NCBI GenBank assembly: GCA_937872005.1
Contig: CALMPQ010000041.1
Span: 1 to 7,167 of the forward strand
DNA length: 7,167 nt
Reading direction: 5' to 3'
DNA from: an uncultured Propioniciclava sp.
GTDB lineage: Bacteria > Actinomycetota > Actinomycetes > Propionibacteriales > Propionibacteriaceae
Both the position numbers and the translations under genes were made by a program. The stretch's first letter is position 1, and each line of letters begins with the position of its first letter. A model generated the notes under the pieces. It had not been told where the DNA came from and did no database searches. It saw only the letters and a list, made by a program, of their open reading frames with translations. Below, piece after piece: positions 1 to 5,309 of this stretch.

Positions 1-721
1 CGGCCGCTGCGAACTTCTTCGCCACCATCGTCTGCACCGCCAGGATCACCTCGGCCATCACCGGCACCGGGTCGTTGGCCAGCGATGGCGTCGACCCGTG
101 CCCGCCGGTCCCGACGATGTCGAGCACCAGGGTGTCGGCACCGGCCATCAGCGTGCCCGGCCGGGTCGCCCACGTGCCGCTCGGCAGCACCGAGCTCAAC
201 ACGTGCAGCCCGTACGCCCGGTCGACCGGACGCCCCGCCGCCTCGAGGACGCCCTCCTCCAGCATCGCCTTCGCCCCCGCCAGGATCTCCTCCCCCGGCC
301 GGAACATGAAGACCACGTCGCCGGGCAGCTCGTCGCGCCGCGCGGCGAGCATCTTCGCCGCCCCGACGAGCGTGGCCGTGTGCACGTCGTGCCCGCACCC
401 GTGCATGAGCCCCTCCCGCTCCGAGGCGAACTCCATCCCCGTCTGCTCCGGGATCGGCAGCCCGTCCATGTCGCCCCGCAACAGCACCACCGGCCGATCG
501 GACGCCGCGGAGTCCGCCCCCGCCCCGCCCCGCAGGACCGCCACGACCGAGGTGGACGCCCGCCCGCGCGTGATCTCGAGGTCGAGCCCCTGCAGCGCCT
601 CCAGGACGGCCGCCTGGGTGCGCGGCAGGTCGTTGCCGAGCTCGGGCCACCGGTGCAGCCGGTGGCGCAACTCCGTGATTTCGGGGGCGAGCGCTTCGGC
701 CTGGGTGAGGTAACGGGTCAT
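1..721 (-). CDS. M20-family metallo-amidohydrolase, N-terminal part (runs off left edge)
   Basis: Reading the minus strand from the ATG at 721-719 gives 240 uninterrupted codons up to the window edge. The start reads MTRYLTQAEALAPEI, followed by the family's N-terminal signature LHRWPELG (about residues 23-30). Further landmarks are LLRGDMDGLPI (about 80-90), the metal-binding HGCGHDVHTA (107-116, with Cys109 and His111 as expected ligands), FRPGEE (140-145, carrying the catalytic and metal-binding Glu pair), GLHV (171-174, His173) and GTGGHGSTP (204-212, the start of the lid/dimerisation domain). These match the M20D group (hippurate hydrolase, N-acyl-amino-acid and IAA-amino-acid hydrolases), which cleave N-acyl or peptide amides with two metal ions. 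The usual FQPAEE reads FRPGEE here. Family members are about 390-420 aa, so roughly 150-180 residues are missing off-window. No signal peptide is seen, so it is probably cytoplasmic. The substrate cannot be told from sequence. It is divergent from the transporter gene, with 70 bp between starts. Confidence 0.93.
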   Translation of the reverse strand, partial: MTRYLTQAEALAPEITELRHRLHRWPELGNDLPRTQAAVLEALQGLDLEITRGRASTSVVAVLRGGAGADSAASDRPVVLLRGDMDGLPIPEQTGMEFASEREGLMHGCGHDVHTATLVGAAKMLAARRDELPGDVVFMFRPGEEILAGAKAMLEEGVLEAAGRPVDRAYGLHVLSSVLPSGTWATRPGTLMAGADTLVLDIVGTGGHGSTPSLANDPVPVMAEVILAVQTMVAKKFAAA

Positions 722-727
722 ACCCTG

Positions 728-733
728 AGCGTA
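728..733 (-). promoter_or_regulatory. Candidate -10 element for a leaderless amidohydrolase transcript
   Basis: On the minus strand the hexamer TACGCT fits the actinobacterial -10 consensus TANNNT and ends 6 nt before the A of the ATG at 721. That spacing would put the transcription start on the start codon. There is only a weak purine run (CAGGG) where a Shine-Dalgarno sequence would be, and no good -35 hexamer. The call is an inference from spacing and consensus. Confidence 0.35.
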
Positions 734-740
734 CGCAGAC

Positions 741-759
741 TCGACCTTCGGCTGGTCGA
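741..759. promoter_or_regulatory. Inverted repeat between the divergent genes (candidate operator)
   Basis: TCGACC (741-746) and GGTCGA (754-759) are perfect inverted arms around a 7-nt spacer, ttcggct. If both divergent transcripts start at their ATGs, the repeat covers about -33 to -51 of the transporter promoter and -20 to -38 of the amidohydrolase promoter, which suits a shared regulator site. A 6-bp arm pair in GC-rich DNA can also arise by chance, so this is a weak call. Confidence 0.25.
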
Positions 760-778
760 AACCGTCAGAAGCAGCCGC

Positions 779-784
779 TAGGTT
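779..784 (+). promoter_or_regulatory. Candidate -10 element for a leaderless transporter transcript
   Basis: TAGGTT fits TANNNT and ends 7 nt before the A of the ATG at 792. No Shine-Dalgarno sequence precedes that ATG, as expected for a leaderless message. The site overlaps the alternative TTG start at 783, which counts against that start. No clear -35 hexamer is visible at 16-18 nt spacing. This is an inference. Confidence 0.35.
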
Positions 785-791
785 GGGCCGC

Positions 792-2027
792 ATGGATCAG
801 CCCACCCGCACCCATCCGTTGCCCAACGTGACGGTGATCCTGCTGACGCTCACCGCAGCGGTGGCGATCCTGTTCGGGATGAAGCAGTACGCCGAGATCC
901 TCGGGCCCCTCCTCCTGACGGTGAACCTCTTCATCGCCGCCTACCCGATCCAGACGTGGCTGGTCAGCAAGAAGGTCCCCCGCCTGGTGGCCCAGATCCT
1001 GCTCGCGCTGACGGTGTTCGCGATCCTGGCGGCGTTCCTCTACGCCCTCGTCTGGTCGATCACGGCGCTGGTGCAGGAGCTGCCGCGCTACCAGTCGCAG
1101 TTCTGGACGCTGTACCACGAGGTGGTCGCGCTGCTCGGCCAGATGGGCATCTCCGAGCAGCAGGTGATGGACCAGATCCGCGGTGTCAACCCGACCAGCC
1201 TTGCCGGCCTGCTCTCGAGCGCGCTGGGCTCGGTCACCAACGTGGTGTCGCTGCTGGCCGTGCTCATCGTGATGATCTTCATGATGGTCTTCGACACCGA
1301 CACCTTCGGCATGCGCAATGCCGCGCTGCACCGTCACCAGCCGCGCGTGTGGCACTCGATCGCCGACTTCATCGCCGGGGTGCGCCGCTACTGGGTGGTC
1401 ACCTCGATCTTCGGCCTCATCGTCGCGGTGATCGACGTGATTGCGTTGGAGTTCCTCGGGGTCCCGCTGGCACTGGTGTGGGGCATCCTCTCGTTCATCA
1501 CGAACTACATCCCCAACGTCGGCTTCGTCATCGGCCTGGTACCGCCCGCGATCATGGCGCTGCTGGCCAACGACCCGCTCACCGCGCTGTTGGTGGTGAT
1601 CATCTACTCGGTGGCGAACTTCGTCATCCAGTCGATCATCCAGCCCAAGTTCAATGGGGACGCCGTGGGCGTCACCGCGCTCGTCTCGTTCCTGTCCCTG
1701 CTCCTGTGGAGCTCGGTGCTCGGCGCCCTCGGCGCCCTGCTGGCCCTGCCGATGACCCTGCTCGCCAAGGCCGTGCTGGTCGACCACGACCCGCAGATGC
1801 GCTGGCTGAACGCCTTCATCTCCAACGACGTCACCATGGCCGACCCACGGGGCATCCCCGACGAAGCCGCCGAACCCCCGCCGATCCTGCCGCGGGGCCC
1901 CGAACAGGTCGCCGCGGCCCACGCCGCGATCCTGGGTCCCGACGAGGCGGCGCTCGCCGGCTTGGGCGAGAACACAGACGCCCCCGACCCGGCCCGTGAC
2001 GAGCCGGAGCAGGGGCGTCCGGAATGA
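792..2027 (+). CDS. AI-2E family (UPF0118) membrane transporter
   Basis: A 411-aa integral membrane protein of the AI-2E/UPF0118 family. The family includes E. coli TqsA, linked to autoinducer-2 export, and members reported as Na+/H+ antiporters; most are uncharacterised. Hydrophobic segments lie at about residues 14-31, 35-58, 66-97, 145-168, 200-260 (several helices), 263-284 and 293-332. Between the third and fourth is a hydrophilic loop of about 45 residues, typical of the family. Diagnostic conserved stretches are PNVGFVIGLVPP (about 241-252), QSIIQPKFNGDAVGV (about 280-294) and the glycine-rich SSVLGALGALLALPM (about 307-321). After the last helix there is a hydrophilic, Pro/Glu/Asp-rich tail of about 80 residues, probably cytoplasmic. 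A TTG at 783 would add three residues, but the ATG at 792 is preferred because of the leaderless spacing of a TANNNT box. The gene ends 4 bp before the convergent sufT stop. Substrate unknown; nothing in the sequence ties it functionally to the SUF genes. Confidence 0.93.
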   Translation: MDQPTRTHPLPNVTVILLTLTAAVAILFGMKQYAEILGPLLLTVNLFIAAYPIQTWLVSKKVPRLVAQILLALTVFAILAAFLYALVWSITALVQELPRYQSQFWTLYHEVVALLGQMGISEQQVMDQIRGVNPTSLAGLLSSALGSVTNVVSLLAVLIVMIFMMVFDTDTFGMRNAALHRHQPRVWHSIADFIAGVRRYWVVTSIFGLIVAVIDVIALEFLGVPLALVWGILSFITNYIPNVGFVIGLVPPAIMALLANDPLTALLVVIIYSVANFVIQSIIQPKFNGDAVGVTALVSFLSLLLWSSVLGALGALLALPMTLLAKAVLVDHDPQMRWLNAFISNDVTMADPRGIPDEAAEPPPILPRGPEQVAAAHAAILGPDEAALAGLGENTDAPDPARDEPEQGRPE

Positions 2028-2031
2028 GCGA

Positions 2032-2415
2032 CTACAGGTTGTAACCCACCGCGCGGAGCTGCTCGCGCCCCTCGTCGGTGATGTTGTCCAGCGTCCACGG
2101 CGGCAACCAGACCCAGTTGATCGTCGCCGAGTTCACCAGCGGGCCGAGGGCGACCTGGGTGTCGTACTCGATCCGGTCGGTGAGCGGGCACGTCGGCGAC
2201 GTGAGCGTCATGTCGATCGTGGCGTTGTTCTCGTCGTCGAGGTGGATGCCGTAGACCAGACCGAGGTCGACGACGTTGACCATCAACTCGGGGTCGACGA
2301 CGTCACGCATGGCCTCCTCCAGGTCCTCGATGCTGGGCCGCTCGATCACCGGCGCCGCCTGCGGCGCGTCGGGGAACGTGTCGCGCACCAGGTCGGACGG
2401 GCGCTGTTCAGTCAT
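2032..2415 (-). CDS. sufT: SufT, MIP18/DUF59-family Fe-S maturation factor
   Basis: A 127-aa protein of the MIP18 (DUF59) family, the last gene of the SUF operon. Actinobacterial and staphylococcal SufT proteins act as accessory factors in maturing Fe-S proteins, and the family's eukaryotic relative (CIA2/MIP18) delivers clusters to targets. The conserved DPE motif is at residues 41-43, followed by VNVVDLGLVYGI (46-57). Cys76 sits in TSPTCPL (72-78), the family's conserved reactive cysteine, and WLPPW lies at 103-107 near the C-terminus. The first 27 or so residues are a Pro/Ala-rich, poorly conserved extension. The ATG at 2415 is chosen over an upstream ATG at 2445 because a strong AAGGAGGAG lies 4 nt before it, and because this start overlaps the sufU stop by 8 nt, consistent with translational coupling. 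It converges with the AI-2E transporter gene across 4 bp. Confidence 0.93.
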   Translation of the reverse strand: MTEQRPSDLVRDTFPDAPQAAPVIERPSIEDLEEAMRDVVDPELMVNVVDLGLVYGIHLDDENNATIDMTLTSPTCPLTDRIEYDTQVALGPLVNSATINWVWLPPWTLDNITDEGREQLRAVGYNL

Positions 2416-2878
2416 TCTTCTCCTCCTTGGCTTCGACGGGCTCAACCGCCAGGGCGTGGGCGGCGGCGTCCTTCCACGCCGACCACCCGAGCAGCGCGCA
2501 CTTGACGCGCGCGGGGAACTGGGCGACGCCGAGAAAGGCGATGCCGTCCTCGAGCACCTCCTCGTCGGGGTCGTACTCGCCCCGGCTGTGCATCATCTCG
2601 GTGAAGACGGCCGCGGTGGCCATCCCCTCCTCCACCCTCTTGCCGACCACGAGGTCGTGCATGACCGACGTGGACGCCTGCGAGATCGAGCACCCCACCG
2701 CGTCGTAGCTGACGTCGGTGACGACGTCGCCGTCGAGCTGGACGCGGAGCAGGATCTCGTCGCCACAGGACGGGTTCACGTGGGTGACCTCGGCTTGGTA
2801 CGGGTCCCGCAGACCAGAGCCGTGCTTGGCCTTGTAGTGGTCCAGGATGATGTCCTGGTACATCGACTCGACACTCAT
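2408..2878 (-). CDS. sufU: SufU, zinc-dependent sulfur-transfer partner of SufS
   Basis: A 156-aa IscU-like protein of the SufU type. In Gram-positive bacteria SufU binds zinc and accepts the persulfide from SufS, rather than acting mainly as a scaffold. The three conserved cysteines and the aspartate are present: Cys38 and Asp40 in NPSCGDEI, Cys63 in VGCSISQAS, and Cys127 in RVKCALLGW. The roughly 20-residue insertion that separates SufU from IscU falls between Cys63 and Cys127 (around VVGKRVEEGM to GEYDPDEEV), and the IscU-type LPPVK/His motif before the third cysteine is absent, as expected for SufU. The C-terminal 15-20 residues are charged and variable. The ATG at 2878 overlaps the sufS stop as ATGA and has GGAGGT at 2884-2889. 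The same frame stays open far upstream, but that is a shadow of sufS. Confidence 0.96.
   Translation of the reverse strand: MSVESMYQDIILDHYKAKHGSGLRDPYQAEVTHVNPSCGDEILLRVQLDGDVVTDVSYDAVGCSISQASTSVMHDLVVGKRVEEGMATAAVFTEMMHSRGEYDPDEEVLEDGIAFLGVAQFPARVKCALLGWSAWKDAAAHALAVEPVEAKEEKND
2420..2428 (-). promoter_or_regulatory. Shine-Dalgarno of sufT, inside the sufU 3' end
   Basis: AAGGAGGAG on the minus strand is a near-perfect anti-16S match. It ends 4 nt before the sufT ATG at 2415 and lies within the last sufU codons (KEEKND). It decides the sufT start at 2415 over 2445. Confidence 0.85.
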
Positions 2879-4200
2879 CGTGCACCTCCAGCCTTGCTGC
2901 CCCCGAAGAAGGCCCGCGTGTGGTCGAGGGCCTCGACCAGGGCGTCCACCTCGTCGGGCGTGGTGTACAGGTACATCGACGCCCGGCTCGACGCCTGGAT
3001 GCCGAGGCGGTGGTGCAGCGGGCGCGCGCAGTGGTGGCCGCCACGCACCGCCACCCCGCGCGAGTCGAGGATCTGCATGACGTCGTGCGGGTGGATGTCG
3101 AACCCGTCGGGGCTGGTCAGCGTGAACGAGATCGCCCCGCCACGGTCGACGGCCTCGGTCGGGCCGAGGATGCGCAGGCCCTCGATGCCCTGCAGCTGCT
3201 CCAGCGCGTAGGCGGTGATCAGGTGCTCGTGCTGGGCGACGCGGTCCATGCCGATCATCGTCAGGTAGTCGACGGCGGCACCGAGGCCGACGGCCTCGGC
3301 GATCGGCGGCGTCCCCGCCTCGAAGCGAGCCGGGGGGCGGGCGAACGTCGACCCCTCCATGCGGACGACCTCGATCATCTCTCCACCGCCGAGGAACGGC
3401 GGCAGCTGCTCGAGCAGGTCGTAGCGCCCCCACAGGACGCCCAGACCGGTCGGGCCCAGCATCTTGTGGCTCGTGAACGCCAGGAGGTCGGCCCCGAGCG
3501 TCGTGACGTCGACCGGCAGCTGCGGCACGGCCTGCGATCCGTCGACCACGAACACGGCTCCCACCGCGTGCGCCAGCTCGGCCAGCTCGGCGATCGGGTT
3601 CACCGTGCCGAGCACGTTCGACACCCAGGTCAGCGACACGATCTTGGTGCGCTCGTTGACCAGGCCCTGCTCGCGGGCGGAGTCGAGGTCGAGGCGTCCG
3701 TCGTCGGTGATGTCGAACCAGCGCAGGGTCGCGCCGGTGCGCTGGCACAGCAGCTGCCACGGCACGATGTTGGAGTGGTGCTCCATGACGGAGACCACGA
3801 CCTCGTCGCCGGGGCCGAGGTTCAGGTGCTGGCCGAGCGTGTGCGCGGCGAGGTTGAGCGCCTCGGAGGCGTTCTTGGTGAACACGACCTCCTCGGCGCG
3901 GGCGCCGATGAACGTCGCCACCTTGCGCCGGCCGGTCTCGAACGCCTCGGACGCCTCGGCCCCCAGCTGGTGCATGGCCCGGGCCACGTTCGCGTTGTGG
4001 AACAGCAGGTGGTCCGACATCGCGTCCACCACGCTGCGCGGCTTCTGCGAGGTGTTGCCCGAGTCGAGGTACGCCAGCGGGTGGCCGTTGACGTGGCGCT
4101 CGAACACCGGGAAGTCACCCCGGACGAGGCGCGGCAGCGTGAAGGCGGCCGAGGGCGCCTCGGGCGCCCCCAGCCACTCGGCTGCCGTGGAATCAGGCAT
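2875..4200 (-). CDS. sufS: SufS, PLP-dependent group II cysteine desulfurase
   Basis: A 441-aa class V aminotransferase-fold enzyme that converts L-cysteine to L-alanine and leaves a persulfide on an active-site cysteine for SufU. Visible residues: the PLP-binding Lys246 in FTSHKMLGPTG; His141 in MEHHSN, stacking on PLP; Asp220 and Gln223 in VVDGSQAV; Arg292 and the following GTPP at 296-299; and the catalytic Cys391 in RGGHHCARP. The short loop at Cys391, without the long group I insertion, places it in group II (SufS type). The cofactor-pocket motif reads LDSGNTSQKP (45-54), with Asn49 where SufS proteins often have Ala. The N-terminus carries about 25 residues before the conserved RGDFPVFER; I found no in-frame GTG or TTG nearer the domain, so the ATG at 4200 is kept. 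That ATG overlaps the sufC stop by 8 nt and has no clear Shine-Dalgarno, so initiation probably relies on ribosomes ending sufC. Confidence 0.97.
   Translation of the reverse strand: MPDSTAAEWLGAPEAPSAAFTLPRLVRGDFPVFERHVNGHPLAYLDSGNTSQKPRSVVDAMSDHLLFHNANVARAMHQLGAEASEAFETGRRKVATFIGARAEEVVFTKNASEALNLAAHTLGQHLNLGPGDEVVVSVMEHHSNIVPWQLLCQRTGATLRWFDITDDGRLDLDSAREQGLVNERTKIVSLTWVSNVLGTVNPIAELAELAHAVGAVFVVDGSQAVPQLPVDVTTLGADLLAFTSHKMLGPTGLGVLWGRYDLLEQLPPFLGGGEMIEVVRMEGSTFARPPARFEAGTPPIAEAVGLGAAVDYLTMIGMDRVAQHEHLITAYALEQLQGIEGLRILGPTEAVDRGGAISFTLTSPDGFDIHPHDVMQILDSRGVAVRGGHHCARPLHHRLGIQASSRASMYLYTTPDEVDALVEALDHTRAFFGGSKAGGAR
2884..2889 (-). promoter_or_regulatory. Shine-Dalgarno of sufU, inside the sufS 3' end
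   Basis: GGAGGT lies 5 nt before the sufU ATG at 2878, within the last sufS codons. Together with the ATGA overlap it fixes the sufU start. Confidence 0.8.
4153..4169. repeat. GC-only inverted repeat in early sufS (7-bp stem, 3-nt loop)
   Basis: GGGCGCC (4153-4159) and GGCGCCC (4163-4169) are perfect inverted arms around a 3-nt loop. In the suf mRNA this would form a strong hairpin about 30 nt after the sufS start codon, over codons 11-16 (GAPEAPS region). No U-tract follows, so it does not look like an intrinsic terminator. It could be a coincidence of Gly/Ala/Pro codons. Confidence 0.4.
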
Positions 4201-4957
4201 GCGCCCGCGCCGCCGCGATGTAGGAGTCGTAGCCGGTCTCCTCGAGCTGGGCCGCCAGCTCGGGGCCGCCCTCGGCGACCACGCGACCGTCGACGTACAC
4301 GTGCACGAAGTCGGGCTTGATGTAGTTCAGGATGCGCGTGTAGTGCGTGATCAGCAGGACGCCGCGGTCGCCCTGGCCGGTGTAACGGTTGACGCCGTCG
4401 GCGACGACGCGCAGGGCGTCGATGTCGAGGCCGGAGTCAGTCTCGTCGAGGATGGCGTACTTCGGGTTGAGCAGCTGCAGCTGGACGATCTCGGCGCGCT
4501 TCTTCTCACCACCGGAGAAGCCCTCGTTGAGGGAGCGGGCCGAGAAGGAGGAGTCGAGGCCGAGGTCGCCCATGGCCTGGTTGACGTCCTTGACCCAGGT
4601 GCGGACCTTGGGGGCCTCGCCGTCGATCGCGGTCTTCGCGGTGCGCAGGAAGTTCGACACCGACACGCCGGGCACCTCGACCGGGTACTGCATGGCGAGG
4701 AACAGGCCGGCGCGGGCGCGCTCGTCGACGCTGAGCTCGGCCAGGTCGGTGCCGTCGAGGGTCACCGAGCCCGAGGTGATCTGGTACTTGGGGTGGCCGG
4801 CCAGCGCGTAGGCGAGGGTGGACTTGCCCGACCCGTTCGGGCCCATGATGGCGTGCACCTCACCGGGGTTGATGGTGAGGGTGACGCCCTTGAGGATCTC
4901 CTTGGGGCCGTCCTCGGTGAGGACGTCGACGTGCAGGTCGCTGATGACGAGGGACAT
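4193..4957 (-). CDS. sufC: SufC, ATPase of the SufBCD scaffold
   Basis: A 254-aa ABC-type ATPase, the usual SufC length. It is a soluble subunit that drives conformational change of SufB-SufD during cluster assembly; it is not a transporter. All ATPase motifs are intact: Walker A GPNGSGKS (39-46), Q-loop Gln90 in LAMQYP, the SufC-type signature GFSGGEKKR (146-154), Walker B and the following loop in YAILDETDSGLDID (167-180), and the switch His205 in LLITHYTR. DETDSGLD, in place of the transporter DEPTSGLD, is a SufC hallmark. The ATG at 4957 is preceded by AGGAG at 4969-4973 with an 11-nt spacer, on the long side. It lies 28 nt downstream of the Rieske gene, and its stop overlaps the sufS start by 8 nt (ATGCCTGA). 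Confidence 0.98.
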   Translation of the reverse strand: MSLVISDLHVDVLTEDGPKEILKGVTLTINPGEVHAIMGPNGSGKSTLAYALAGHPKYQITSGSVTLDGTDLAELSVDERARAGLFLAMQYPVEVPGVSVSNFLRTAKTAIDGEAPKVRTWVKDVNQAMGDLGLDSSFSARSLNEGFSGGEKKRAEIVQLQLLNPKYAILDETDSGLDIDALRVVADGVNRYTGQGDRGVLLITHYTRILNYIKPDFVHVYVDGRVVAEGGPELAAQLEETGYDSYIAAARAHA

Positions 4958-4985
4958 GGGTCTGCTGACTCCTGGGTAGCTGGGT

Positions 4986-5309
4986 TTAGAAGTTCACGGG
5001 GTTGTCGAGGTCGACGAGCACGTCGTCGCCCTCGATGGTGACGGGGTACACGGGCACCGGGCGCGTGGCGGGCAGGTCGAGCGCCTCGCCGGTGCGCAGG
5101 TCGAAGCGGCTGCCGTGGGCGAAGCACTCGATCGTGGTGTCGTCCACCTCGCCGAGGCTGAGCATGACGCGGCCGTGGCTGCACTCGTCACGGATGGCGT
5201 AGAGCTCCCCCTCGTGGCGGACGAGGGCGACGAGTTCGTCGCCGACCTCCGCCGAGAGGGGCTTGTCGTCCTCCAACTCGACGAGCGAGCAGGCACGGGT
5301 CCAGGCCAT
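4986..5309 (-). CDS. Rieske-type [2Fe-2S] ferredoxin in the SUF operon
   Basis: A 107-aa single-domain Rieske protein, similar in length to the ferredoxin subunits of non-haem iron oxygenases. The cluster ligands are complete: Cys43 and His45 in DECSHG, and Cys62 and His65 in CFAHGSRFDLRTG, with 16 residues between the two pairs. No signal peptide, Tat motif or membrane anchor is seen, so it should be cytoplasmic. Similar genes are known between sufD and sufC in other actinobacteria such as Streptomyces, where they are often annotated as dioxygenase ferredoxins, but no oxygenase gene is nearby here. Its likely role is electron supply to, or being a client of, the SUF machinery; this is inference. 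The start overlaps the sufD stop in TGATG (1 nt shared) with no separate Shine-Dalgarno, so translation is probably coupled and amounts roughly matched to SufD. Confidence 0.93.
   Translation of the reverse strand: MAWTRACSLVELEDDKPLSAEVGDELVALVRHEGELYAIRDECSHGRVMLSLGEVDDTTIECFAHGSRFDLRTGEALDLPATRPVPVYPVTIEGDDVLVDLDNPVNF

Noticed and set aside
75..781. Plus-strand frames over the left 780 bp
   Set aside because: The minus strand encodes an unmistakable M20 amidohydrolase here (HGCGHD, FRPGEE, GGHGSTP). The plus-strand frames are shadows.
783..791. TTG start for the transporter at 783
   Set aside because: Adds only three residues, overlaps the likely -10 box and has no ribosome site. The ATG at 792 fits leaderless spacing.
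1720..1742. Tandem ctcggcgcc repeats in the transporter gene
   Set aside because: They encode the conserved Gly-Ala-Leu-rich helix (LGALGALLALP) of the family, so protein constraint explains them.
765..1922. 385-codon minus-strand frame opposite the AI-2E transporter
   Set aside because: Its translation is an extreme His/Arg/Asp/Gln-rich composition that mirrors hydrophobic codons on the real strand. The plus-strand frame has clear family motifs and membrane helices.
2037..2046. GGTTGTAACC short palindrome near the sufT stop as a terminator
   Set aside because: Four-bp arms with a 2-nt centre cannot form a stable hairpin, and no T-run follows on either strand.
2416..2445. Upstream ATG for sufT at 2445, adding MSPSKPRRRR
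   Set aside because: This would overlap sufU by 38 nt, and the strong Shine-Dalgarno would then lie inside the gene. The ATG at 2415 is well placed after AAGGAGGAG.
2408..3760. Possible 450-aa N-terminally extended SufU
   Set aside because: The extra sequence is an out-of-frame Arg/Ala/Pro-rich shadow of sufS. A good Shine-Dalgarno and the ATGA overlap fix the sufU start at 2878.
2920..5041. Long plus-strand open frames (e.g. 2920-4320 and 3464-5041) opposite sufS and sufC
   Set aside because: They lie antisense to well-recognised genes. Their translations are Arg/Ala/Val/Asp-rich with no domain, as expected from GC-rich third-position bias.
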